Positions 37,001-42,200 of a stretch of 64,000 nt of DNA are shown one piece after another (the first letter of the stretch is position 1; every line of letters begins with the position of its first letter). Made by a program: the position numbers and the translations under genes. The stretch is from Blastobasis lacticolella (taxonomy: Eukaryota > Arthropoda > Insecta > Lepidoptera > Blastobasidae): positions 9,924,122 to 9,988,121 of the forward strand of contig LR990044.1 of assembly GCA_905147135.1 (NCBI GenBank), written 5' to 3'. The notes under the pieces are model-generated. The model did no database searches and was not told the DNA's origin. It saw only the letters and a list, made by a program, of their open reading frames with translations.

Positions 37001-37301
37001 TGGTATCTTTACGGCGGCTGGGGATCGAACTCTGAACCTCTCGCTTACGAGTACGACCCGCGAGCCACTAGGCCACCGATGCTCTCCCACGACGATTTGC
37101 TTCCATGATGATACAATGAATAATAATTATTAAATAATAAAATACATTATGGACCCGTAGATATCGTGAATGGGCCGTCCTATTCTGTGCGTATGGACCG
37201 GCAAGGTCCGTTCGTAGTCCGGTACTTGTGTATAAAACTAACTAATTATTATCTTTCCGTTGTTTCAGTTATACCCAAGAGTAACAACGCAGCAGGAATA
37301 A
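3893..37301 (+). CDS. ASPP: ASPP-family protein (apoptosis-stimulating of p53 / PPP1R13), 12 exons, 5' end outside window
   Basis: Exons join as 3893-4019, 14243-14415, 27652-27839, 28984-29128, 29488-30324, 30480-30824, 30964-31602, 33873-33955, 34177-34292, 35592-35693, 36412-36614 and 37269-37301. All have GT-AG borders and compatible phases, giving about 996 codons plus TAA. Domains in visible-residue numbers: coiled coil 1-160 with the family signature [13 protein letters not shown]; Gln/Asn/Ser-rich linker 164-490; Pro-rich part with PPKP near 600; PP1-docking RVSF at 791-794 followed by [14 protein letters not shown]; ankyrin repeats about 820-900 ([26 protein letters not shown]); SH3 about 930-990 ([23 protein letters not shown]). 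In the family, ASPP proteins bind p53 or other partners and PP1 through the ankyrin-SH3 end; insect ASPP acts with Csk at cell junctions. The N-terminal ubiquitin-like domain must lie upstream. The assignment is firm; exact exon use is inferred from splice consensus without transcript data. Confidence 0.95.
4700..4776. repeat. Compound hairpin (about 28-bp outer stem, inner AACGAG/CTCGTT stem)
   Basis: GTTCGCCAACAGTATTAGGA (4700-4719) pairs with the complement of TTAATACCGTTGGCTAAAC (4758-4776), and CACC with GGTG. Inside, AACGAG pairs with CTCGTT. It is probably part of a dispersed element; the family is not known to me. Confidence 0.55.
5457..5732 (+). repeat. tRNA-derived SINE (family A), head missing
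   Basis: It starts at the post-head block ACCAATGACTCTTTTCTGAG and runs to the tail ACAACCGGGACATTAACGCT. It shares the GGGTCACGGAGGTCAGATGG block with other copies. Confidence 0.8.
5999..6092. repeat. Near-perfect 94-nt hairpin
   Basis: Arms of 38 nt (5999-6036 and 6055-6092) pair with only two mismatches, centred on GACGAATGACATGTTGCTCT. An inner CTTGTT/AACAAG stem (6037-6042 and 6046-6051) leaves a 3-nt loop. It could be a small foldback element or a hairpin RNA source. Confidence 0.85.
6240..6580. repeat. Diverged tandem duplication, unit about 150-170 bp
   Basis: GTTTCATTCAAGAAT occurs at 6291 and 6461, AAAGATCTGAACAGCTGA recurs after each, and GGGATACATTTTATTATTT occurs at 6406 and 6552. 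The second unit has internal deletions. Confidence 0.8.
6600..8130. other. Intronic DNA, no recognised feature
   Basis: AT-rich sequence without a gene or repeat that I can name. The small ORFs present look like chance. Confidence 0.4.
8133..8310. repeat. Dispersed lepidopteran repeat fragment
   Basis: It opens CTAGCTTTGCCCGCGACTTC and contains AAAATCCGTTTAGTAGTTTT, words recalled as recurring in many lepidopteran repeats. The family is not resolved. Confidence 0.45.
8899..9436. mobile_element. Non-autonomous hAT DNA transposon, 538 bp, with 8-bp target duplication
   Basis: The left end is TAGGGGTCGCAAACCGGGAT and the right end is the complement TAGGGGTACCGG. The insertion is flanked by identical TTATTGAC at 8891-8898 and 9437-9444. 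An 8-bp duplication with YAGGGGT ends is the hAT signature. The subterminal parts carry repeated CCGGGATCCCGG-like palindromes. No transposase is encoded. Confidence 0.88.
9895..9928. repeat. Short inverted repeat
   Basis: TCCACTAAATAT pairs with ATATTTAGTGGA across a short A/T spacer. It may be a chance AT-rich palindrome or a remnant. Confidence 0.5.
10266..10743. repeat. Probable MITE with imperfect terminal inverted repeats
   Basis: AAATCGATGTACAGGATAGC at 10306-10325 is matched in inverse at 10692-10711 with one mismatch. The outer ends TAGTGG (10266) and CCACTA (10738-10743) also pair. Length is about 480 bp with no coding potential. Target duplications are not evident. Confidence 0.6.
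10750..12740. other. Intronic DNA, no recognised feature
   Basis: No gene or named repeat recognised. Short ORFs only. Confidence 0.4.
12750..13130 (+). repeat. Probable LINE 3' remnant with internal tandem duplication
   Basis: TTTGTCAGGACCGTAGCTAA then ACAATCTGGTCTCTGCC (12891-12930) recurs in part at 13021-13040 (ACAATCTTGTCTCTGCCCC) about 110 bp on. A related block is at 2430-2475 (TTTGTCAGGACTGTAGCT). The clade is not determined. Confidence 0.5.
13754..13858. repeat. Foldback MITE, copy 2
   Basis: Same family as 2708-2828: TTTCCTACCGCGTAC in the left arm and GTACGCGGTAGGAAA in the right arm, with ACTATCGCGGTTATTAT on the left flank of both copies. The loop differs and is AT-rich. Confidence 0.85.
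14243..14415 (+). CDS. ASPP: ASPP exon 2: coiled coil
   Basis: Acceptor CCTCCACAG and donor GTGAGT bound 173 nt. It encodes [20 protein letters not shown] followed by [11 protein letters not shown], the most conserved stretch of the ASPP helical region, and ends DKLRRELM in phase 0. The intron before it is over 10 kb and full of repeats. Confidence 0.95.
14487..14668 (+). mobile_element. Non-LTR retrotransposon 3' end fragment
   Basis: The sequence translates with breaks to [19 protein letters not shown] and ends GGGGAGGCCTATGCCCAGCA, the same C-terminal end as at 61823-62095. It starts 70 bp after ASPP exon 2. Confidence 0.8.
14669..14930. repeat. Dispersed repeat, family with copies at 27408 and 40271
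   Basis: It starts CACAGCCCATAGCAGTCCAC and includes TATAAATATAACAATGGAAA and GCTATTCTACTCTGCCGGAC, all shared with 40271-40520. Confidence 0.8.
14935..16720. other. Intronic DNA, no recognised feature
   Basis: No gene or named repeat seen in this part of the large ASPP intron. Confidence 0.4.
16722..16800 (-). repeat. RTE-like retrotransposon 3' terminal scrap
   Basis: GCGGTCAGTCCCGGCTTCTG followed by CCAAGGTCCATTC is the reverse complement of the RTE 3' end seen intact at 51050-51105. Confidence 0.6.
16800..19370. other. Intronic DNA, no recognised feature
   Basis: Non-coding by inspection. The 155-codon minus frame at 17354-17821 lacks any recognisable motif and is AT-biased. Confidence 0.4.
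19377..20170 (-). mobile_element. RTE-like retrotransposon 3' fragment, interrupted
   Basis: The reverse strand carries the same C-terminal coding end as 34813-35175. TTTCGCATCCGACTCAGTGA and GGACCTCTTTCCTGACACCG lie in one part (19700-19825). ACACAATACGTGACCAAACC and the CATGCTTCGTCAGCC block lie in the other (19960-20150). About 130 bp of unrelated DNA separates them. Confidence 0.75.
20171..20232 (-). repeat. SINE family A tail fragment
   Basis: A TTTTGGCGTTATATCGCGGT to CCCAGGGTCCGCC block matches the SINE 3' end. Confidence 0.6.
20240..25280. other. Intronic DNA, no recognised feature
   Basis: About 5 kb of the ASPP intron without a gene or repeat I can identify. Minus frames at 21668-21997 and 24818-25144 and the plus frame at 23608-23919 show no motifs and look like chance. 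Confidence 0.4.
25310..25730 (-). mobile_element. RTE-like retrotransposon 3' fragment
   Basis: The reverse complement follows the RTE C-terminus: CTCTCGCATCCGACTCAGCA, TTTCCTGATACCGGCACCTG and ACACATGGCCAAACCAGCGC are the complements of the SDSNARA, PVSGKR and LRWFGHVL codons seen at 34980-35130. It is multiply broken. Confidence 0.8.
25740..27400. other. Intronic DNA, no recognised feature
   Basis: No gene seen. Around 26530-26650 some words look repeat-like, but I cannot name a family. Confidence 0.35.
27408..27560. repeat. Diverged copy of the 14669/40271 repeat family
   Basis: Weak but ordered matches (GCAGGCGG...GGAGAT...GCAGCATTG...GTCTACGGAG) to the two better copies. Confidence 0.5.
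27652..27839 (+). CDS. ASPP: ASPP exon 3: end of coiled coil
   Basis: Acceptor CTCTTCCAG and donor GTGAGC bound 188 nt. It reads [20 protein letters not shown] and continues through [15 protein letters not shown] to a Gln-rich end. Known ASPP proteins have the same run-on from ELM/ELQ into RNKLN, so no exon is missing between this and the previous one. It leaves in phase 2. A decayed second copy lies about 500 bp downstream. Confidence 0.93.
28140..28368 (+). pseudogene. Decayed duplicate of ASPP exon 3
   Basis: This intronic stretch keeps blocks similar to exon 3: GAGGAGATACGTAG against GAGGAGATGCGCAG; CGATCGTCGTGTCTCGGATC against CGACCGCCGCGTCTCCGAGC; and an end CATCAACAGAG/gtgag against GCAACAGCAGAG/gtgag. 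The donor is kept, but there are indels and no open frame. Flanking intron is duplicated too: CTTCTCCATA...AATCAGG...GGAGAGGTTA occurs near 27862 and again near 28029. I infer a local tandem duplication of exon 3 plus intron, then decay. Confidence 0.6.
28744..28800 (+). pseudogene. Decayed duplicate of ASPP exon 4 start with intact acceptor
   Basis: CTCTGCCCTTTCAG followed by ACAGAATCCACTGCCGACGC closely mirrors the true exon-4 junction at 28970-29003 (CTCTGCCGTTTCAG then ACCGAACCCACCGCCCATGC). Joined to exon 3 in the proper phase it would read [13 protein letters not shown] and then a TAG stop. It is therefore either a dead copy or an alternative exon that truncates the protein just after the coiled coil. 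Confidence 0.62.
28984..29128 (+). CDS. ASPP: ASPP exon 4: Pro/Gln-rich linker
   Basis: Acceptor GCCGTTTCAG and donor GTACGC bound 145 nt, entering in phase 2 and leaving in phase 0. It encodes [20 protein letters not shown] and then a segment ending SHNTNYQ. Low-complexity sequence is typical of the ASPP linker. The frame is fixed by phase continuity with exons 3 and 5. Confidence 0.88.
29129..29487 (+). other. ASPP intron 4, no other feature
   Basis: Ordinary AT-rich intron with several GTAGGTACCTAC-type words. Confidence 0.6.
29488..30324 (+). CDS. ASPP: ASPP exon 5: long Gln/Asn/Ser-rich linker
   Basis: Acceptor TTCCATAG and donor GTAAGT bound 837 nt, open throughout (279 codons). Gln, Asn, Ser and Lys dominate, with no recognised fold; it is predicted to be disordered. 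Reading past the donor stays open for another 66 nt, so the exon end is set by the consensus donor and the match of phase to exon 6. Confidence 0.9.
30480..30824 (+). CDS. ASPP: ASPP exon 6: Ser/Pro-rich linker with PxxP motifs
   Basis: Acceptor CATTACAG and donor GTAAGC bound 345 nt in phase 0/0. It begins [12 protein letters not shown] and ends [11 protein letters not shown]. The final Pro motif resembles the SH3-ligand segment of the ASPP Pro-rich region. Confidence 0.92.
30964..31602 (+). CDS. ASPP: ASPP exon 7: linker, PP1-docking motif, start of ankyrin region
   Basis: Acceptor CATTACAG and donor GTCAGT bound 639 nt in phase 0/0. Near its end it encodes [20 protein letters not shown] (about 31513-31572). 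RVSF fits the RVxF docking code for protein phosphatase 1, at the same place as RVKF in ASPP2. A retrotransposon tail begins only about 5 bp beyond the exon end. Confidence 0.95.
31608..33845 (-). mobile_element. 5'-truncated non-LTR retrotransposon (Jockey/CR1 group) filling an ASPP intron
   Basis: The minus-strand element carries a long reverse-transcriptase frame, a 3' UTR of about 200 bp and a 3' tail of (AATA)n repeats at 31608-31641, typical of CR1/Jockey-type LINEs. The tail abuts the ASPP exon-7 donor. Coding-like sequence reaches about 33837, close to the next acceptor. The endonuclease domain is missing. No clear target duplication is seen. Confidence 0.85.
31811..33754 (-). CDS. 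Reverse transcriptase of non-LTR retrotransposon, 647 aa open frame
   Basis: An uninterrupted frame with the RT palm motifs: [16 protein letters not shown] near residue 290, [15 protein letters not shown] near 340 and [10 protein letters not shown] near 375 with the catalytic YADD. It is followed by the thumb and C-terminal region ([14 protein letters not shown], then [12 protein letters not shown]) common to Jockey/CR1 elements. The methionine at 33754 is merely the first in the open stretch. Upstream codons [13 protein letters not shown] stay open to 33790, where an in-frame TAA (33791-33793) interrupts homologous-looking sequence. The apurinic endonuclease is absent. The long intact frame suggests a fairly young insertion. 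In living elements this enzyme copies the element RNA at a nicked target site. Confidence 0.92.
   Translation of the reverse strand: MSHNKSHYPPWYTRPLIKLDRQKLKAHKMWKIYGNPRDYSEFKLLRKRVKCLERDYYNSFITLSEEKITKNPKYFWSFVKSKSDHNSIPESIIFGNRASNDGYTACSYFNEYFHSVFEPPSRDFTDENLSVADSPVDISTINLSTTIVLKYLKRVNISKGAGFDELHPYFIKECADNLATPLAIIFSKSMSEGCYPKIWKKALITPIHKGGDRSLVSQYRPISKLCVLGKVFEKIVTDQLYGAISHHVSPFQHGFLKGRSVDTNLLWFSDYVHSALEAGHQVDAVYTDFSKAFDKVDHDILIMKLGKFGVHGDLLRWISSYIKNRSQAVALKGYISNFLDISSGVPQGSHLGPLLFILYINDISNIFENSHHLLYADDMKIYRIISSPDDCYELQKDLDRLSVFCLTNHLFLNVDKCHAITFSRKNINISYAYRLNGKSIDRVHKVRDLGVILDSKLHYNLHVDHITQSALRQLGFIFRICKPFKNVLTYKILYYSFVRSKLEFCSVIWNPYYNLHVDRIEKVQKKFLKYLDYRMGTHFVDYKTSAVLHKTLSLENRRKVADVVYLFKMINGFIDCSYLLNKLNFKIPRNPSRCRKFKFYINFGRTNYAKYRFFLRSPNTYNLLFGDIDIFHNNLASFKKNVHGILG
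33873..33955 (+). CDS. ASPP: ASPP exon 8: ankyrin repeat
   Basis: Acceptor TTTCATTTCAG and donor GTAAGT bound 83 nt. It reads [20 protein letters not shown], a canonical ankyrin repeat shared with ASPP1/2. It leaves in phase 2. Confidence 0.95.
34177..34292 (+). CDS. ASPP: ASPP exon 9: ankyrin repeat
   Basis: Acceptor TATCACAG and donor GTGAGC bound 116 nt, phase 2 in and 1 out. It encodes [20 protein letters not shown] and then [32 protein letters not shown] is a hallmark of ASPP ankyrin repeats. Confidence 0.96.
34340..35225 (+). mobile_element. RTE-like retrotransposon fragment (RT C-terminal part), frameshifted
   Basis: Plus-strand remnant in the intron between ASPP exons 9 and 10. [10 protein letters not shown] (34398-34427) is the RT catalytic motif. 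After frame changes, [20 protein letters not shown] and [20 protein letters not shown], then [20 protein letters not shown] (34813-35175), give the end typical of RTE-type elements. Stops and frameshifts make it dead. It starts within about 50 bp of the exon-9 donor. Confidence 0.88.
35592..35693 (+). CDS. ASPP: ASPP exon 10: last ankyrin repeat to SH3 linker
   Basis: Acceptor GGTTCCAG and donor GTGAGT bound 102 nt, phase 1 in and 1 out. It reads [20 protein letters not shown] and ends GCSEYLY, matching the ASPP segment with the conserved EKCEE...GC..YLY pattern. Confidence 0.94.
35862..36082 (-). repeat. tRNA-derived SINE (family A), ASPP intron 10
   Basis: Tail rc of GTCCCGGTTGTGCTCTCGCG, body TGACCTCCGTGGCCCTGCTA, and end near CCCTCACCGTAAGAGCATC. 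The tRNA head is missing. Confidence 0.8.
36412..36614 (+). CDS. ASPP: ASPP exon 11: SH3 domain
   Basis: Acceptor TTTCCTCAG and donor GTAAGA bound 203 nt. It encodes [20 protein letters not shown], then an SH3 core with EWWWC and GYVPRNLLG. The Trp cluster and the PRNLLG end are the ligand-groove residues expected in this family. Confidence 0.96.
36785..37085 (-). repeat. tRNA-derived SINE (family A) with head, ASPP intron 11
   Basis: GGCAGATCAGGTCATTACAA to CACTAGGCCACCGATGCTC. The head includes the rc B-box GGGGATCGAACTCTGAACC. Confidence 0.85.
37269..37301 (+). CDS. ASPP: ASPP terminal exon
   Basis: Acceptor TTGTTTCAG is followed by [10 protein letters not shown] and a TAA stop. LYPRV completes the SH3 domain after ...RNLLG, as in other ASPP proteins. 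Confidence 0.95.
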   Translation, partial: LYPRVTTQQE

Positions 37302-37680
37302 AAGGCCTAAAATCATGACCTAATATTAACATTGTAAATACATCTAGTTCGTTTTATTTTTTATGTATTTATATCACTGTAATCTAAAATATATATACAT
37401 ACTGTATACAACTTTATCAGATCTAATATTTTGTAAATATTTAACTGTTTAAGTGCAAAACGAATGAGATTATATTGTACATTTTATAAATAACGTGAGT
37501 CATCATTATAAATTGGTCATAAAGTTTGTATATTGTTCTTAGGGTGTCTGCAAATACTGTGAGATATTACACATAAATTGACAATACAATAATTATGAAG
37601 ATCTACAAAATGGTTTTATTTCAACACTTGAAAGGCATATGTGGGTCGAGATTCTAAAACACTCCGAAGTTATTCCTTTA
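37302..37680 (+). other. Probable ASPP 3' UTR
   Basis: AT-rich non-coding sequence after the stop. I see no canonical AATAAA; weak variants such as TATAAA near 37485 and AATACA near 37590 are possible poly(A) signals, so the 3' end is unresolved. Confidence 0.5.
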
Positions 37681-37683
37681 CTA

Positions 37684-37820
37684 GCTTTTACCGGCGGCGT
37701 CCCAACGAGATGGACGGAAGACATCATGAAGATTGCAAGAAAGACAGGGTCGATCAGTGTGGAAGGCATGGAGGGAGGCCTATGTTCAGCAGTGGACGTC
37801 CAGCGGCTGAGATGATAATT
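37684..37820 (+). repeat. Non-LTR retrotransposon 3' terminal scrap
   Basis: It reads across frames as RRRPNEMDGRHHEDC and ends GGAGGCCTATGTTCAGCAGT, matching the 3' ends at 14600 and 62040. Confidence 0.7.
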
Positions 37821-38082
37821 ATGACCCGCTACTTCATAACAGACTTTGACCTTTTATAAAACCTAAGTACCTATTTGTGCAAAAAACCGAATGCGACATT
37901 ATTGGCGACATTCCTGTTTCTATATGAAGGAAGACAAACAAAAGGGAGTAAGACTTTAAGCTTTTCAATGTTGTCAACACCAATATCATCCATGTGTACG
38001 ATGGTTTTAGCTTAGTTAAAACCAAAAACATTGGCAAGTTAGCTTACCTTTATGGCTGGATTGTTTTATTTTTGTTCTGTGG

Positions 38083-38735
38083 TTAAGACCATCGAAGACT
38101 ACCAGAACATGCCTGCGTTGCATGACGGGCTAATGCGTGCGAGAGTGGAATAACTACCGAGCTCTCTCGATTTTCGAAACAGCGAGATACAAAAAAAAAA
38201 AACCTCGAGCGAAAAAGGCCGCAAAAATAGGTGTCATCATCATCATCAAGAGTTCGTCGAGGTAAACGGGAAGGTTCCATCCTGTGCACATGCCCAAGCC
38301 AATGCAGACGTCTGTTTCTCAAAAGTGCGGTTATACTAGGCAGCTGTCCAGTTTTCAGGATTTCCTCATTAGTGATTATTTCCCTCCATGTTATTCCCAA
38401 AATGTGCCGAAGACAACGCATATGGAACGCGTTGAGTTTCCACTCCTGTTTGACATACGATGTCCTTGTCTCGGCGCCGTACAAGAGAATGCTTAGGACG
38501 CAAGTTTGATAGACAATCATCTTGGTCTTGGTGGTTAATTGCTTGTTATCCCATACCCTTGCACACAGCTTCCCGAACATCGTGGCCGCCTTGCCGATAC
38601 GACTTCCGATCTCTGCATCCAGAGAGATTGCCGGACACGGTTATTTGGTTGATCTGTACATCCTTGCGACATGACTACGGTTTTCTTGACATTTATTGAC
38701 ATCCTGGCTGTCGACTGCCCCGTTGGGCGGAAGAC
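38083..38735 (-). mobile_element. Non-LTR retrotransposon RT C-terminal fragment, frameshifted
   Basis: The minus strand gives MSINVKKTVVMSQGCTDQPN (about 38660-38720) and, in another frame, MFGKLCARVWDNKQLTTKTK, then CVLSILLYGAE and RLHWLGHVHRMEPSRLPRR (38240-38580). These are the RT thumb and C-terminus of a LINE unlike the RTE copies. The frameshift near 38580 kills it. Confidence 0.85.
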
Positions 38736-38970
38736 TATCACTGATGGTGTGACCATGCTCGACAATACCTGGTTTAGAGATCTATCCGACAGACGCGCCA
38801 AACGGCACGAATGCGCTAACAATCCTTTACCATCCAGGGCGAATTATTATGTCTGTTTACTGTGTAACCGAGCCTGTCTATCCCGTGTTGGGCTCTGCAT
38901 TCATCAGAGAAACTGCCGTACACAAAGCCTAACGATGACGCTATTTAAATCATCTACAATATATGTTTAA
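38736..38970 (+). mobile_element. LINE C-terminal zinc-knuckle fragment, opposite orientation to its neighbour
   Basis: The plus strand reads YYVCLLCNRACLSRVGLCIH followed by QRNC, a C-x2-C...H-x4-C finger common at LINE protein ends. It sits head-to-head with the minus fragment just before it, so the block is a rearranged mosaic. Confidence 0.7.
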
Positions 38971-39041
38971 GGAAAATGATGATGATGATGATATGTACAA
39001 ATAGCTTCAAAATAAAATAAAATATATAGTAAAAATGTATA

Positions 39042-39047
39042 TTTATT
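39042..39047 (-). terminator. PSMA3: Candidate PSMA3 poly(A) signal AATAAA
   Basis: AATAAA on the minus strand lies only 12 nt past the stop codon. That would make a very short 3' UTR; a more distal signal is possible. Confidence 0.4.
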
Positions 39048-39058
39048 ATCTAAAAAGT

Positions 39059-39236
39059 TTACATATCCCCTTCGTCCGAATCCTCAATATCGGCTAAGGC
39101 TTGCTTGGCCGTGTTCTCTGCCTCCGACGCGACTTCCCTAGGCACCACCTCGTGGCGGCCGTTCGTGGCTTTCGACACCCAGGAGAGTTCCAGCTCGAAC
39201 TGCTTGTCTTTTAGCTCGTCGTGCACCAGGTAGATG
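39059..39236 (-). CDS. PSMA3: PSMA3 exon 5 and stop
   Basis: 178 nt from acceptor CATTCCAG to a TAA stop. It reads [20 protein letters not shown] and ends in the acidic tail EDSDEGDM. Confidence 0.96.
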
Positions 39237-42200
39237 CTGGAATGGATAGGAAAGGGTGGTTAGAGCTGCGTTTTAGATATGTCTAGTCCAGAAAATACGA
39301 GTATAACTTGATCAAAAATATGAGCACAATTTTCAGTTACATATTTGTAACACTGCGATCTTAAACCCGCCCGCAAAGCAGGCAATGCCCTCCACTAATG
39401 TGTATTAGGCTAATCCAACAGTGTGCATAAATTAAAAATAATTTATTTCAGGCTAACATTAGCCCATAAAATAAGAACTCTTGTTGTGTGATGTTATGAT
39501 AATAGAACAGCAGCTAGGTAGGTTGCTTACATAAGGAACTGAGAACTAAACTGGCCTTAACTGTAAGTTGCCTTTACATTGGCCACCTGATCCTCCTATT
39601 CGAATATTTTTGTTTGGAGTACAGTCAGGCCAAAATAGTGAATCATTAGTTTTCACAAAACGTTTCGTGTAACCAAAATATATCTACGGTTGAGACTGTT
39701 AACCGTCAAAGTATAATTGCAAGGGAAAATCGACCTTATTGCTGTATTAGGTGCAACTGAACATCAACCTTAATGCAATGTGCGCAATTTCCTGGTTCAG
39801 TTTACATAGCGCCTGCGCCGCCACCACGCAGGCCGTGGTACCGACCCAGGCCTTGACTGTGTGGTCCCCGCCAAAAGTCGAATATTGCACTAAACCCTTT
39901 AATCTGCGTGTAATACAAGACGAAGAGGCAGACCAGCTAGAACCTCGACAGAAAATAAAATGGGCAGCAACGTTTACTAATGTATATTATCAATACTGAG
40001 ATCAACAACAACCAAGAAATTATAGCCCTTGCAATGTATCTCCAATGTATACATTCTGTATACTTATGTCACAATTGGGATTGAAATTCCCTAATCATCA
40101 TCAGACAAATAGTTATGAAAAGGTACTAAGGGAAATACCACGAGATTACACACTGTAGGTAACGCGAAAATTTGAAAGTATGTAATGTGATCTCTGATTA
40201 CATCAGATCAGATTGAATAGGCTGTTTTTCGACAAGTATGCACTTAGCACCAGGTAAGTTGGAAGTTAAATCATCATCATCACAGCCCATAACAGTCCAC
40301 TGCTGGACTAAGGGTCTCTCGTTCAAAGGGAGTTTATTGCCATTAATCTCCATGCTTGGCTGGCGGGTTGGAGATCACAGTGTTATAAATATAACAATGG
40401 AAAACGCTGCTGCCCATTTTCCAGCCTACGGAGACTAGATCTTTTGCCTCGAAAACCTTAGTCGCCTGCGATACCCACGAGTGTAAGGGGTTTGGTGCTA
40501 TTCTACTCTGCCGGACAACACACGACCACGGAATGGCCATGGAAGTCAAATGCCTGTCTTTTAATTTGTAAACCTCATTCCGCCGGCCTATTCCGCAATC
40601 GGGACACGCGGTCCGAGCGGACGTTTCATCCTTACGTCGTGGATCTTCCAGCTGTCCGCACGAGGCACGCTTTGGTTGAGCCTTTATGATGCTAAGGTAT
40701 CGACCGCGTTGCCTAAGAGTGTTCCCTGATAATTATAATCTGGACGCCTTCTTGGCTTGAGTGAATACGCTGTTCCTAGACAGACACACTCCATCTTCGG
40801 CCGCATCGACACTTACCACCAGATGAGATGGCGGTCAAATGCATGGCTAGTTATTTTGAAACATTCTATTGTGAAAATAATTATGTTAATTTAACGAACT
40901 AATAAAAATGTCGTTCATAATATTGCAATGTACCAGTAAGTAGTCCTAAGGCCTCGGCCAGACAGAAAAGACATAGACGAAGACAGAGCGCAGACGGGGC
41001 GACGATGCGACTTTTGAAAACATATGGAAAAGACGGGGCATGCACGCAGACGTGTCTACGTCGTGTCCGCGCCCGGTCTTTGCTATATGTTTTGTGTGGT
41101 GTCACTTCTATACATTTTGTATGAAACCTACGACACGTAGCACCTGCTACGTGTCTTTTCATTCTGGCTGTTGGCTCAGGAGTCCATGAATATCTTCTGG
41201 CCTTGGATGTGTATCCTTAATTTTATCTTGTAGCTTTTCTTGTACCATCGTCAAACATGCATTATCTTGGATGAATGGAAGATAATGCTATTAGATAAGT
41301 TCATGTCCACACATGTACTATTTTTAAAGCTATAACAAATACTGAAACCCAAAGTTTAATACTCACATCCTAGCAGCTTCCTTAACCAGCTCTTTGACAG
41401 TCATATCAGCCAACTTTAGCTTCTCAATTTCTGTCTTGGCAGCCTGCTTGGCTTTCCCAACTGCACATCCAAAGTATGACTGAAATTGAGATATATTAGT
41501 ATTAAATATGGGGATGTAAGTAAGGGTCGCTAGACCGGTCGACGTCCACTCGGCCAACCCAGATATCGCTGGATGGTTTAAGTCCTTTAAAGACCTGCAC
41601 ACATTGGGCATCCACGAAGTGGTGTCAGAGGCAAAGATCCACTTTAAGTCACTCAGCCAACACAGTAAATAAGTGTACTTTAGTGAGAAACAACTTAATA
41701 AAAATGTACAATAGCAGAATATCAAATCATGAAAATTTTGTATTAAAATCTTTAACAATTACAACAGCAATAGTTTCAAAAAAGTAAAAGATACAATTTC
41801 TACAGTTAAAGAAACATGTGGGTACTGTCATACTTGTTATTAAAAACATAATACTTACAAATGAGACTCCGCTAGGATCCAACATGTACATTTGTGGTCC
41901 ATCATGTTCTGACCATGTACCCATTACCACGGAGCACCCGTAAGGTCGTACAGCACTGTACAGGGTGTAGGCGTGCATGTACATTGCAACACGCTCATTC
42001 AAATACTTCAAAGGAACTTGAAGTCCATACTGGGATCTGTAGTTGGATGCTTCCGATCTTGCAGTCTCCACTATTTGTCTGGCATCAGAGATAAGACCAG
42101 CTACAGCCTGGAATAAAGGAAGTGATATGTGAATAATAGCTGTGTTGAAGAACGAAATTTGTAAACAAAGATATTTATTAAAGGGATCAAGAGATATGAT

